Source: Vicinamibacteria bacterium (GTDB lineage Bacteria > Acidobacteriota > Vicinamibacteria > Fen-336 > JAGNNV01). Taken from it: 61,102 bases of DNA. Below, piece after piece: positions 17,927 to 26,690 of the stretch. Positions within the stretch are counted from its first letter, which is position 1. Each line of letters starts with the position of its first letter. The translations under genes were made by a program, and so were the position numbers. The notes beneath the pieces were generated by a model, which saw only the letters and a program-made list of their open reading frames with translations, did no database searches and was not told the origin of the DNA. The DNA lies in contig JAIBCN010000120.1 of assembly GCA_019694155.1 (NCBI GenBank), positions 1 to 61,102 of the forward strand, read 5' to 3'.

Positions 17927-19021
17927 ATGCGTATCGCTCTCATCGGCAACGATCTCTATCCCCAGTTTCCGCTTCGCGGATACGGCGGCATCGAATCCTC
18001 CGTCGAGACTCTGGCCTTCGGTCTGCACCGGGCCGGGCACGATTTTTTCTGCGTGGTTCCGTCCCTGGATGGAGCAAAGGCGCCCCCAAACGGCCTTCCC
18101 GACTACCCGTTCGAGATCATCCGCACAAGGGCGCGAGCCACGGTTCTCTCTCGCGACTCACCGGCCGGGTTCATCGGTGAGGTGGTGGACATCCTCCGCG
18201 CGGCGAAACCAGACGCGATCTGGGCGCAGAGCTGCTGGTCGGCCGGCCCCCTGGCCGCCCTCGGAATTCCCACGATCGTGACCGTGCAGGACAGCGGCCC
18301 GGGCGACCCCGACCGGCTGCTCCGCCATCCTTCCCTCGTGTATCGCTTCATCTCCGCCTACCAATACCGGCTCTGGGTCCGGGATGAAGACACGCGGCGC
18401 CGCGCGCTCATGGCCCATACCAGCCTGGGCGACGAGGAATACGACTTCAACCCTGCGGGCGGGGATGCCTTCTTATGGGTGGGCGGTCTCGGGTGGGGCC
18501 TTCGAGGCAAGGGCCTCGACACATTCATCGAACTCGCGCGGCGGAATCCCGGTATCCGCTTTGTCGCCTACGCGAGCGGGCGGCGCCTGGCCGTCCTCCG
18601 GGCGCGGTGGTCGAGCCTGGGCCTGCGGAACTTCCGCTTCATGGGCGAACTGGTCCGCGGCCAAGCGCATCGCGAGGCCTTCAAGAACGCACGCGCCCTG
18701 GTCATGCCCACGCGTTTGATGGAGGCGCTGGGCCGGACCGTGCTCGAGAGCCTGTCGAAAGGCACGCCGGTCCTCGGGTCGACGAACGGCGCTCTGCCCG
18801 AGCTGATCGACGACTCCTGCGGAGTGACCACGAACGACTTCGAAGAGATGAACGCCGCGCTCCATGCGACTTTCGACCGCGGCGCGTGCTTCGCCGGTTC
18901 CCGGCGGTTTCATGTCCGTCATGAGGTCGCGAAGCTCATGGAGGTAACCGGTGAAATGGCACGCGGAGCCTTTCCGGGCGGTCCCCCGCTGGAAGCGCCG
19001 GGTGAGGCGGCGCGCCCGTGA
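17927..19021 (+). CDS. GT4-family glycosyltransferase
   Basis: A 364-residue retaining glycosyltransferase with a GT-B fold. The N-terminal donor-independent lobe starts MRIALIGNDLYPQFPLRGYGGIE, which is the glycine-rich GGIE form of GT4 enzymes. The C-terminal lobe has FLWVGGLGWGLRGKGLDTFIELA, and the conserved acidic region is ALVMPTRLMEALGRTVLESLSKGTPVLG with the EALG...E spacing of the E-x7-E motif. The chosen ATG at 17927 removes an unlikely arginine-rich extension. It overlaps the next gene (GT61-like) by four bases (ATGA). Sugar and linkage are unknown. Confidence 0.85.
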   Translation: MRIALIGNDLYPQFPLRGYGGIESSVETLAFGLHRAGHDFFCVVPSLDGAKAPPNGLPDYPFEIIRTRARATVLSRDSPAGFIGEVVDILRAAKPDAIWAQSCWSAGPLAALGIPTIVTVQDSGPGDPDRLLRHPSLVYRFISAYQYRLWVRDEDTRRRALMAHTSLGDEEYDFNPAGGDAFLWVGGLGWGLRGKGLDTFIELARRNPGIRFVAYASGRRLAVLRARWSSLGLRNFRFMGELVRGQAHREAFKNARALVMPTRLMEALGRTVLESLSKGTPVLGSTNGALPELIDDSCGVTTNDFEEMNAALHATFDRGACFAGSRRFHVRHEVAKLMEVTGEMARGAFPGGPPLEAPGEAARP

Positions 19022-20394
19022 AGAGGAAGATCCTCGAGGTGATCTGGGCCGTCCGAAAGCGACTGTCCTCGGCGGCGCGCGCCCCTTTGGCGCGGACGGC
19101 GAGAGGCGAGCCTTCGCCCCGCGAGCGCCCCGATTGGGGTAACACCATCCTGGAGGGCGACGCGGCGATCGGCTACGGCTACCTGGACCGCTGGCGCCGG
19201 TCGGGTCGGGACATCCTGTCATCGGGCCCAGGTTCGGCCTCGAACCTGCGCCTCTACTCGCACAACGCACCCGACACGCCCCCCGCGACGCATCCCCACG
19301 TGATCGTGGAAGCACGGGACCTCGTGATCGACTTCGGCAGGATCGGCGCCGCTCGCGAGCTGCGATCGAGACCCGGCTACCAGCGGGTCCGCGGCGGCTA
19401 CCTCGACTATCGAAAAGGCGCCCTCGTCGCCGCCGCGACGCCGGCCGCGGACCTCGGCCCCGATCTTTTCCCCCGCGATCATCTGCGCGACCTCTTCCAC
19501 TCGCTCGAAACGGTGAGCGCGCCGCCTCCGGCCGACCGCACCATCGAAGAATGCTGCCTGCTGGTCGCGCGCGAACCGCGCGAGTACGAGAATCTCTTCC
19601 ACGCGCACACCGACTGGCTTTCCGCATTCGCCGCCGTTCGGGTGCTCGGCCTCGAAGCGGCCAGGAAGCGAGTGGTGATGCTCGACCCCCACCGCCCCGG
19701 CTCCCTCGATGAGGTCCCGGCCTGCCTCTTCTCCGGCGGCGAGCCCTTGTGGCGCCGACGCGACTTCGGATCGGCGCGCGTGCGCTTTCGTCACGCGGTC
19801 TTCGTGCCGCCCGGCTACGCCTCCGTGCTCTGGGCCCGACAGGAGGCCCACTCTCCGGGTCCGCCGGTCGGATTCCTTCAGGACTACGGGCGCTTCTTCC
19901 GAGCGGCCTTTTGCCCGCGTCCCGCCATCGCCACCGATGCGCCCCTCCGCGTCACCCTTCTTGTCCGCCGCCCCTACCCGGGCCGCGGCCCCGTGCTTCT
20001 GCGGCGATTCCGGTCGGACGAGGCGCTCGCGGCCGCCCTGCGCTCCGTGCCAGGCGTCACGGTTGAGGTTGTGGATCCCGCCTCCATGTCGTTCGCCGAT
20101 CAGGTGCGTCTGGCCGCGAGCACGGAGATTCTCGTAGGCGCGCACGGAGCCGGCCTTGCCCACGCGTTCGCCATGGCGGAACACGGAGCGATCCTGGAGA
20201 TCGTGGCCGCCGGCACTTCGACCTATCGGCTCTACGGGAACCTCGCCGCCTGGACGGATCGGCTGCACGCCCGGATCGAGGCGCCGGAAACGGTGGGCTT
20301 CGGCGGAAGCTGGTTCGATCCCGACCCAAGTCAGTTGAGGGACGAGGTCGCCGCCCTCGCGGCGAAGGTCCGCGAACGCCGCGCGCGCGCTTGA
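19018..20394 (+). CDS. GT61-family glycosyltransferase (EOGT-like, DUF563)
   Basis: A 458-residue protein of the GT61/DUF563 family. Diagnostic features are EYENLFHAHTDWLSAF at 189-204 (the N-x-x-H-x-x-x-D motif shared with eukaryotic EOGT and plant xylosyltransferases), then VVMLDPHRPGSLDEVPACLFSG, then AVFVPPGYASVLW. The C-terminal nucleotide-binding motif is LVGAHGAGLAHAFAM. In eukaryotes this family adds GlcNAc or xylose to proteins or polysaccharides. There is no signal peptide or membrane anchor, so it is predicted to be cytoplasmic. It is translationally coupled to the preceding GT4 gene. Confidence 0.82.
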   Translation: MKRKILEVIWAVRKRLSSAARAPLARTARGEPSPRERPDWGNTILEGDAAIGYGYLDRWRRSGRDILSSGPGSASNLRLYSHNAPDTPPATHPHVIVEARDLVIDFGRIGAARELRSRPGYQRVRGGYLDYRKGALVAAATPAADLGPDLFPRDHLRDLFHSLETVSAPPPADRTIEECCLLVAREPREYENLFHAHTDWLSAFAAVRVLGLEAARKRVVMLDPHRPGSLDEVPACLFSGGEPLWRRRDFGSARVRFRHAVFVPPGYASVLWARQEAHSPGPPVGFLQDYGRFFRAAFCPRPAIATDAPLRVTLLVRRPYPGRGPVLLRRFRSDEALAAALRSVPGVTVEVVDPASMSFADQVRLAASTEILVGAHGAGLAHAFAMAEHGAILEIVAAGTSTYRLYGNLAAWTDRLHARIEAPETVGFGGSWFDPDPSQLRDEVAALAAKVRERRARA

Positions 20395-20417
20395 GGAGGT
20401 CCGCGGCGGGCGAGTGT

Positions 20418-21080
20418 TCAGCTTCGAAAGAAACGCGCGGGATTCAGCCGCCGCAGCAGACCTCCGCTCAAGGAACGCGGATACCGCCCCATCTCGCTTC
20501 CGTTCCCAATGAGCGCGGGCACGCTCCAATACGCACGAAGGCCGAGCTCGATCAGGACTTCGTTCACGGTCAGATCGATGGGGGCCCGGATCTTGCGGGT
20601 CTGAAGGGCGTGCGCGGTCTTGCGAGCCGCCTCGGGTGTGACGAGGTAGCCGCTCATGCTGCGGGTCGCCGGCGCCCGGGCGAAGAGCGGCGCTTTCGGG
20701 TCGGGAGGGAGTTCCAGACCGCATGAAGCCCCCAGGAAGACGAAGTCCCAGTCCTTCGGCAGCCCGGCGAAGTAGGGCGCCGCGCGGCCTTCGAAATCCT
20801 GGCCGAAAACCGGATCATCCTCGAGCACGAGCGATGGCTCGCCGGCCGCGGCGATGGCCTCGAGCGCAGCCTGCTGTTTCGCGTAGACGCTGATCTCTCC
20901 CGAGGTCAGCCGGGGATTCCTGACGTTCCGGATCCAGAACCAGGCACCGAGATCCTCGGCTTCGGGGCGCTCCACAAAGCGGGCGTTCCAGCCAAGAGCG
21001 AGCAACGACGCAAGACACTCGGCCCTTCGGGCGCCGAGGCGCGGGGAGTGGATGACCCAGACCGGAAAGGGCTGGATCAC
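20418..21080 (-). CDS. GT25-family glycosyltransferase
   Basis: A 220-residue member of GT25, the family of lipooligosaccharide galactosyltransferases and collagen galactosyltransferases. It starts with a GTG. It shows VWVIHSPRLGARRAE at the N-terminus and LTSGEISVYAKQQAALEAI, followed by the LVLEDDPVF motif, where the EDD residues bind metal and nucleotide. The family's C-terminal APIDLTVNEVL and YWSVPALIGNGSEMG are also present. It converges with the GT61 gene with only 23 bases between them. The probable role is addition of galactose or a related hexose. Confidence 0.82.
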   Translation of the reverse strand: MIQPFPVWVIHSPRLGARRAECLASLLALGWNARFVERPEAEDLGAWFWIRNVRNPRLTSGEISVYAKQQAALEAIAAAGEPSLVLEDDPVFGQDFEGRAAPYFAGLPKDWDFVFLGASCGLELPPDPKAPLFARAPATRSMSGYLVTPEAARKTAHALQTRKIRAPIDLTVNEVLIELGLRAYWSVPALIGNGSEMGRYPRSLSGGLLRRLNPARFFRS

Positions 21081-21225
21081 GGTCAGGAGAGCGCCATGGA
21101 GTGCGGACAGCGTTCGCGGTTTGCGTCCGCTGCCGCGGGGATCGGACCCAGGGAATCGCGTTCGGGGTCGCAGGGCTGTACGGGCCGGGCCATCGTGTCG
21201 GGAAGCCTAACCGCGGGCGGCTACC

Positions 21226-22008
21226 GTGTCCGGCTTGAGCATCAATACACTTCCAGGCGCCTTGCTCCGCGAACTCATAGTCCTCAACCTCCGCCGCTCA
21301 CCCGAGCGCCGGGCCTATATGACCGCCCAGGCCGAGCGCCTCGGTCTCCTTGTGGAGTTCGTGGAGAGTGTCGACGCGGAGGATCTGAAGCGCCTTGGAG
21401 GCGAGGCTCCCCCCGGCCTGTCCTTCGGGGAGTGGGCCTGCCTCAAGACGCACAGCCTGGTCTGGCGCCGGGTGCGCGAATCCGACCGTCCGGCCGTGGT
21501 GCTGGAAGATGACGTGGAACTCCTCCCTTCCTTCCCGGAAGTCGTTGCCGCGGCTTTGGCCACACTGCCGAAAGACGCGCTGCTGCTTCTCGGCCACCAT
21601 TCGACACTTCGAGGCCCGCGCGAGGGAGCCCGGCTCTGTTTCATGAAGACGCCCCTCGCTCCCGGCCACCACATGGCGCGCGTGGCGGAGTTCCCGATGG
21701 GCGCGTATGCGATGGTGATCTCCCCGGGAGCAGCGAAGCGTCTCGCGAAATTCGCGGAGCCGGAGCGAATGGCGGCGGACTGGGTCACCGGCTATTGTCC
21801 GCGGGCCGGGGTCTCCCTGCTCGCGGTGACGCCTCCTTGCGCCATCCCCTCTCCCATCGCGCAGCAATCCACCATCCCCGATCGGCCGAAGGGCGTGGAG
21901 CAGGGTCACGTCTCGCGGAAAGCACCCGGGGTCCTGAGCGAGGCCTGGCTCTTCATCCGAAGACTCGGCATCGCGACGTCCGCGTACACCTTCAGACTGG
22001 AGCGTTGA
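21226..22008 (+). CDS. GT25-family glycosyltransferase, second copy
   Basis: A 260-residue GT25 protein, divergent from the neighbouring GT25 gene and only distantly similar. It has LIVLNLRRSPERRAYM at the start, GEWACLKTHSLVWRRV and VVLEDDVELL with the family EDD motif, then FPMGAYAMVISPGAAKRL. The GTG start at 21226 follows a 145-base gap that separates it from the divergent gene. Its 3' end overlaps that of the converging GT2-like gene by 17 bases. It probably adds a hexose during glycan assembly. Confidence 0.8.
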   Translation: MSGLSINTLPGALLRELIVLNLRRSPERRAYMTAQAERLGLLVEFVESVDAEDLKRLGGEAPPGLSFGEWACLKTHSLVWRRVRESDRPAVVLEDDVELLPSFPEVVAAALATLPKDALLLLGHHSTLRGPREGARLCFMKTPLAPGHHMARVAEFPMGAYAMVISPGAAKRLAKFAEPERMAADWVTGYCPRAGVSLLAVTPPCAIPSPIAQQSTIPDRPKGVEQGHVSRKAPGVLSEAWLFIRRLGIATSAYTFRLER

Positions 22009-22828
22009 TCCCGAGAAGCCGCTCGATCGATCGAAGCGTGGCGTTGCGAAACCGCTGTTCGGTATCCACGAGCGACGCGGGAAGGCGCTTGAGCCACAAC
22101 CGTCTGACCGCCGACCCGGCGAGGCGCGCACGGGTGTAGAACCCGATGCGCGACGAGCGGCGCGCGGCGTCTTCCGCGGGCCGGATCACCCCGAAGCCGA
22201 AGAGCTTCCGCTGCTCGAAGGTCATCCAGCCGCTCCACCAGCTTCCCGGCTGGTTGTGCCGCATGTAGGTCGCGTCGAGCTTCGCCCGGCCCGCGCTGAA
22301 ATGGCGGTGAGGAAAGAGCAGGTGCTTCGCCTCGACGAGGACGCCCAGGGCGCGCGCGGTTTCCGTGAGGTCCTCGTCGACGAACTGGCCGTGGTAGGCG
22401 GGGTGATAGGCATACCCCAGACGGCGATAGAGGTCGCGACCCAGGATGGGCAGGGTCATGATGCGGGCGCCCAGGCCGTCGTCGACGAGCACGGCCAGGT
22501 CGCGCCGTTCGCTGAAGATCGAGGCCAGTTCCGCATCCCACCGCAGGGGACAGCCGAAGTCGTCCGAGACCACGATCAGGACGTCGCCCTGCGCGCGTTC
22601 CGCGGCGCGATTCGCGGCCTGCACCAGGGTGCGGTTGGGCCCGGTGATCAGGGTGAGAGGAAGCTCGCGCGCCACCGCGGCGTAGGCGTCACGCGCGGGA
22701 TCGTCGTCGTCGATGCTCAGGAGGTGCTCGATCTCGTGCTCGCCGCTTCCCGCAAGGCGCCACTCCGATACGATGCCGCCCGCCTGATCAGGGCGCCCCC
22801 TCGAGGCGTGGACAAGCGAGAACTTCAA
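21992..22828 (-). CDS. GT2-like glycosyltransferase
   Basis: A 278-residue GT-A protein. The N-terminus KFSLVHASRGRPDQA and the later LSIDDDDPARDAY resemble GT2 enzymes that begin with a short strand followed by an acidic site. LITGPNRTLVQAANRAAERAQGDVLIVVSDDF is the canonical N-x-G/A-xx-xD region with a DD metal site. I chose the TTG at 22828 as start: it overlaps the stop of the upstream ABC transporter gene by four bases (TTGA) and gives the expected family beginning, whereas a longer reading would add an arginine-rich extension inside the ABC gene. Confidence 0.75.
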   Translation of the reverse strand: MKFSLVHASRGRPDQAGGIVSEWRLAGSGEHEIEHLLSIDDDDPARDAYAAVARELPLTLITGPNRTLVQAANRAAERAQGDVLIVVSDDFGCPLRWDAELASIFSERRDLAVLVDDGLGARIMTLPILGRDLYRRLGYAYHPAYHGQFVDEDLTETARALGVLVEAKHLLFPHRHFSAGRAKLDATYMRHNQPGSWWSGWMTFEQRKLFGFGVIRPAEDAARRSSRIGFYTRARLAGSAVRRLWLKRLPASLVDTEQRFRNATLRSIERLLGINAPV

Positions 22829-24624
22829 GCGGGCGTCCCCGCCGGAGATTCCTCGTCGTCGAGCCCAGCCCACTTCCGAAAATCGGCGCTCTCGCGCGAG
22901 AGGTCGTCGAACGTCCCCTCGCTCACCGCCCGGCCGCCGCGAATGACGACGATGCGATCGCATTTCGCCACGGTGGAGAGCCGCTGAGAGATGACGAGCA
23001 GGCTTCGCCGCCCCCGCAGCGATTCCAGGGAGCGCAGGATGTCCCTCTCCGTGGCCGGATCGAGGGCGGACGTCGCCTCGTCGAGCACGATCAGGCTCGG
23101 ATCGTCGTAGAGGGCGCGCGCGATGGCGATGCGCTGCCTCTCGCCGCCCGAGCAGCGCATCCCCTTCTCCCCAAGCCGGGTATCCAGGCCCTCGGGGAGA
23201 TTCGCGAGAAAGGCCTCGAGTCTCGCTTCGCGGATCGCCCTCAGCACCCGTTCCTCGTCGATCGCGGGATCGTCGACCCCAAGCGCGATGTTGCGGCGCA
23301 CGGTGTCGTCCATCATGAAGAGGGTCTGCGGCACGTAGCCCGTGCGTACGTGCCCGCGGATGTTCCCGGTGGCCTCCACGCCATCGACGAGGATCGACCC
23401 GCTCTGCGCGGAGTGCAGGCCCAGGATCACGTCGCCGAGCGTGGTTTTTCCGGCTCCGGAAGCACCCACGAGCCCGAGCATCTCGCCGGGCCGGATCTGA
23501 AGGTGAACCGCTTCGAGCGCGGGCTTTCGCGCGCCCTCGTACTGGAAGCGGATATCGCGGAGCTCGATCAGGGGCGGTCCGACCCGGGAGACGACGGGGG
23601 GGCGCTCGGGGCGTCCGCTCAGGCGTCGCAGGTCGCCGAGCACGGGCTCGGTGAGGGCAATGTAGGTCCGCACCGAACCGATCTCCCGCGCCGTCGCGAT
23701 CGCGGCCGGGATGGCCCGCACACCCACGTAGGCGTAGAGCGAGAGGAGAGGCACGATCTGGCTCTGATCACCGCCGGTGCCAAGGCTGACGGCGGCGAGG
23801 ACGCCGACTCCGAAGATCGCTTCGATGAGCAGACGGGGCAGGTTGCCGAGCGAATGCTGCTTGATGGTCAGTTCGAGCGCGGCCAGCCGGTCGGTTCGAA
23901 ATCGCTCGCCGAAGAAGCCTTCGCGGCCCACGACGCGCAGCTCCTTGATCGCCCCCAGCCCGTGGAGCAGATGCCGATAGGCGGCGATCGACAGCTCGTT
24001 CTGCCGGGTCGACCACTGGTACTGGAGATTGCGCGTGACCTTCAGAAAAACGTGAAGGACGGTCCCGATGGCGAGGGCGGTGATCACGCTCGCCCCAGGC
24101 GACACCTTGATGACCACGGCGAGAAGGCCGGCCACGGTAAGCGCCTGGGTGACGAGGTTCACTCCCCCATTGAGGACGAAGAGAACGTACTCGCTGTTGT
24201 GGAACACGTGCCCCTGCAACTCCGTGGAGTGCCGGCGCAGGTGGAACGAGTAGGGCGCGGCCAGGTACAGATCGAAGAGGCGGCACGAAAGGGAGTAGGC
24301 GGTGCCGGTGGCGAGGCGCAGATGGGCCCGCCCCAGTCCGATCTGGGCCACCGACCGCACCAGGTGCACGGCGCCCAGCAGGACAAGGAACGCAATGGAC
24401 TTCTGCCCCGCGGTTTCGCCCGGAAGGCGCGCGACGATGAAGCCCATGATGGTGCTGTATTGCGCGGTCTCGGGCCGGGTGAGGTACGCGACCGACGAAT
24501 AGACGAGACCGCCCATGAGGGTCTCCACTCCGACCGTGAAGAGCGCCATCACCGACAGAAGCCGCCAGGCCCGCCGTTCCGAGGGAGACAGAAGGCGATA
24601 GCGTTCGAGGAATGCGGCCAGCAT
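22825..24624 (-). CDS. ABC transporter fusing membrane and ATPase domains, PglK-like lipid-oligosaccharide flippase
   Basis: A 599-residue half-transporter. Six hydrophobic helices (about 20-325) precede a nucleotide-binding domain with Walker A GASGAGKT at 387-394, the signature CSGGERQR at 491-498, Walker B LIVLDE at 511-516 and a downstream H-loop-like region (ISQRLST). This is the MsbA/PglK architecture. Because it sits inside a locus with a WecA-type enzyme and an STT3 enzyme, its likeliest job is ATP-driven flipping of a polyprenyl-linked oligosaccharide to the outer leaflet, as PglK does in Campylobacter. A lipid or peptide exporter role cannot be excluded from sequence alone. Confidence 0.8.
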   Translation of the reverse strand: MLAAFLERYRLLSPSERRAWRLLSVMALFTVGVETLMGGLVYSSVAYLTRPETAQYSTIMGFIVARLPGETAGQKSIAFLVLLGAVHLVRSVAQIGLGRAHLRLATGTAYSLSCRLFDLYLAAPYSFHLRRHSTELQGHVFHNSEYVLFVLNGGVNLVTQALTVAGLLAVVIKVSPGASVITALAIGTVLHVFLKVTRNLQYQWSTRQNELSIAAYRHLLHGLGAIKELRVVGREGFFGERFRTDRLAALELTIKQHSLGNLPRLLIEAIFGVGVLAAVSLGTGGDQSQIVPLLSLYAYVGVRAIPAAIATAREIGSVRTYIALTEPVLGDLRRLSGRPERPPVVSRVGPPLIELRDIRFQYEGARKPALEAVHLQIRPGEMLGLVGASGAGKTTLGDVILGLHSAQSGSILVDGVEATGNIRGHVRTGYVPQTLFMMDDTVRRNIALGVDDPAIDEERVLRAIREARLEAFLANLPEGLDTRLGEKGMRCSGGERQRIAIARALYDDPSLIVLDEATSALDPATERDILRSLESLRGRRSLLVISQRLSTVAKCDRIVVIRGGRAVSEGTFDDLSRESADFRKWAGLDDEESPAGTPA

Positions 24625-24656
24625 CGAGGGCCGTCATCATAGAGTGAGGCCGTTCG

Positions 24657-25574
24657 ATGAGGGTCACCACGAGCGGCGTCGCCATACTGAGAAACGCGGT
24701 CTCGCTCGGCTATCCCTTTCGTGAATCGCTGCGTTCCCTGCTTCCTGCCGTCGATGAGCTGATCGTGAATGTGGGCCAGGGAGACGACGGGACGTGGGAG
24801 GCGGTGGCCGCGCTGGGCGAGCCGAAGATCAAACCCTTCCGGAGCACCTGGGACCTCGCTCCGAGAGGAGGCGTCGCTCTATCGGAGCAGACGAACCTCG
24901 CGATGAGACAGTGCCAGGGCGACTGGATCCTCTACCTGCAGGCCGACGAGGTGCTGCACGAGGACGATCTTCCCGGATTGAAGCGCGCCCTCGCGCGGCA
25001 TGCGCACGGACCGGTCGAAGGACTCGTCTTCGACTACCTCCATTTCTACGCCTCGCCGCATTTCATCAACGACGACTGGCTCTCCTTCTACCCCCGGGCG
25101 GTGAGGGCGGTCCGGAACGGCTCGGGCGTCCAATCGGCGGGAGACGCGGCGGGCTTCGTCCGCTCGCTCGGCCCTCGCAGCCGCGGCCTGATCAAGGGCC
25201 ACGCGCACACCCGGATCTTCCACTATGGATGGGCGGATGGCGCGAAGCTCGCCCGCGCCCAGGCCCTCTCCTCGCTCTACCACGACCGATTCGAATTCCG
25301 GCCCGAAGACCTCTTTCCGCAGGACCTGTCGCAGTTCCGGGCGGTGCGACCCTTCGCGGGAACTCATCCCGCGGTGATGAGCGAGCGGGTCGGCAGCGCT
25401 CCTCCGCCGGGCCCGACGGCTCCCTACCGGTCGCCGGCGTGGCTCCGGGCCTGGTCCTCCTTTCTCGCCGCCCCGAGAAGCCGCCGATACGCGGCACGGC
25501 CCTTCATGCCGCTGTGGCTCGGCAACCTGAGATGGCGGATCGCAGATCGGCGCGCGCGGCGCCTAGCCGGTTGA
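24657..25574 (+). CDS. GT2-like glycosyltransferase
   Basis: A 305-residue GT-A protein. It has SGVAILRNAVSLGYPFRESLRSLLPAVDELIVNVGQGDDGT at the N-terminus, where GDDGTW marks the nucleotide-binding loop. WILYLQADEVLHEDDL contains the metal-binding acidic motif, and HYGWADGAKLARAQ follows. It is divergent from the flippase gene with only 32 bases between starts. Its 3' end overlaps that of the converging GT2 gene by 12 bases. Donor and acceptor are unknown. Confidence 0.72.
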   Translation: MRVTTSGVAILRNAVSLGYPFRESLRSLLPAVDELIVNVGQGDDGTWEAVAALGEPKIKPFRSTWDLAPRGGVALSEQTNLAMRQCQGDWILYLQADEVLHEDDLPGLKRALARHAHGPVEGLVFDYLHFYASPHFINDDWLSFYPRAVRAVRNGSGVQSAGDAAGFVRSLGPRSRGLIKGHAHTRIFHYGWADGAKLARAQALSSLYHDRFEFRPEDLFPQDLSQFRAVRPFAGTHPAVMSERVGSAPPPGPTAPYRSPAWLRAWSSFLAAPRSRRYAARPFMPLWLGNLRWRIADRRARRLAG

Positions 25575-26690
25575 CGGGTTGTCCCAGGTCGAATCGTCCC
25601 GGTGGGAGAGGAAGGTGGTGACGAGTCCCGGAGCACAGGGCAGGAGCAGACCGCGCTTCTCGACGGAGAGCGGCGCGTGGCAGGTGATCCACCAGTCCTC
25701 GAGCGAAGCGCCGATGCGCTGCTTGGGAGCGCCGAGGTAGGGAGAAGGGATGGGCATCACGGAGGCCCAGTAGGAACGATGTCCGTGCAGGTGAACGGCC
25801 GGGCTGGTTCGCTTCATCTTTATGGTCCGCCCGCCCGAATCGGAAGTGGAGACGGTCGGATGATCGGCGGCATCGAAGCCGGTCAGGAGGGGCGCCTTCT
25901 CCGCGTCCTGGAGCGATCCCATCACTTCGAGAAGCTCGGGCCGCACGTCGACGTCGTCCTGCAGGTACGAGATCCACTCGACCAGCGGGTCGGCCAGCCA
26001 GAAATCGAGGGCCATGTTCATGGCCGCGGGGAGGCCGCGGTTTTCGGGGAGAAGGAGATGCAGGACCCCCTCCCTTTCGCAGATCTTCCGGTTGAGGAGG
26101 GCCGCTTCGGGGCGCGAGCCGTCGTCAATCACCAGCACGGGCGCGCCAAGGCGCACGATCCCGGGAAGGCTCCTCGAAAGGGCCGTCGGACGTTCGTAGG
26201 TGGTGACACAGATCGCCACCTTCGAGCCCGCGGGAGCGCGGCCGGGGCCCGGGCGGTGGGGTGTGAAGCCCCGCTCTTCGGGAGACTCCAGCGCCGCCAT
26301 GCGATCGAGTAACGCGCGCAGCCGATCCCCCGCGATGCCGGGCGCCCCGTTCACCCCGCGATGGAAGACCGCGAAGGGCGCGCCCATCCACACGCACCGG
26401 AACGAGTGGCGGATGTCGCGAAGCAGCCGCGGATCGACGTCGGTCAGTCGCTCGATGTCCAGGATGGCGGCCTCGAATCGGTCGAGGCCTTCGAGCAGGA
26501 AGAGAGCGTGATGCACCGCCGCCGCCGGGCGCGCGGCGGCCAGGTCGAAGGGCACGACCGATCTTTCTCCGGCAACGCCCGTGCGATCGAGCGCGTGGAG
26601 GGCGGCGCGGCGTCTCCAGTCGCGGCGAAGGCGGCCGAGGATCCGGTGGGACCGTACCGCTCTTTCCAAACGGTCACGCAGCTTCGTCAC
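25563..26690 (-). CDS. GT2-family glycosyltransferase with N-terminal extension
   Basis: A 375-residue protein in which a GT2 catalytic domain starts near residue 160 (KVAICVTTYERPTALSRSLPGI). VLVIDDGSRP and ENRGLPAAMNMALDF follow, and YLQDDVDV is the metal site. An N-terminal section of about 155 residues has no recognised domain. The GTG at 26690 is chosen because it overlaps the stop of the ALG11-like gene by four bases; the longer in-frame extension runs inside that gene and is rejected. It is coupled to the ALG11-like gene and likely works on the same glycan. Confidence 0.75.
   Translation of the reverse strand: MTKLRDRLERAVRSHRILGRLRRDWRRRAALHALDRTGVAGERSVVPFDLAAARPAAAVHHALFLLEGLDRFEAAILDIERLTDVDPRLLRDIRHSFRCVWMGAPFAVFHRGVNGAPGIAGDRLRALLDRMAALESPEERGFTPHRPGPGRAPAGSKVAICVTTYERPTALSRSLPGIVRLGAPVLVIDDGSRPEAALLNRKICEREGVLHLLLPENRGLPAAMNMALDFWLADPLVEWISYLQDDVDVRPELLEVMGSLQDAEKAPLLTGFDAADHPTVSTSDSGGRTIKMKRTSPAVHLHGHRSYWASVMPIPSPYLGAPKQRIGASLEDWWITCHAPLSVEKRGLLLPCAPGLVTTFLSHRDDSTWDNPSTG

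Noticed and set aside
22829..22963. N-terminal extension of the GT2-like gene
   Set aside because: It lies inside the ABC transporter gene and is arginine-rich; the TTG at 22828 gives a normal family start and a coupled overlap.
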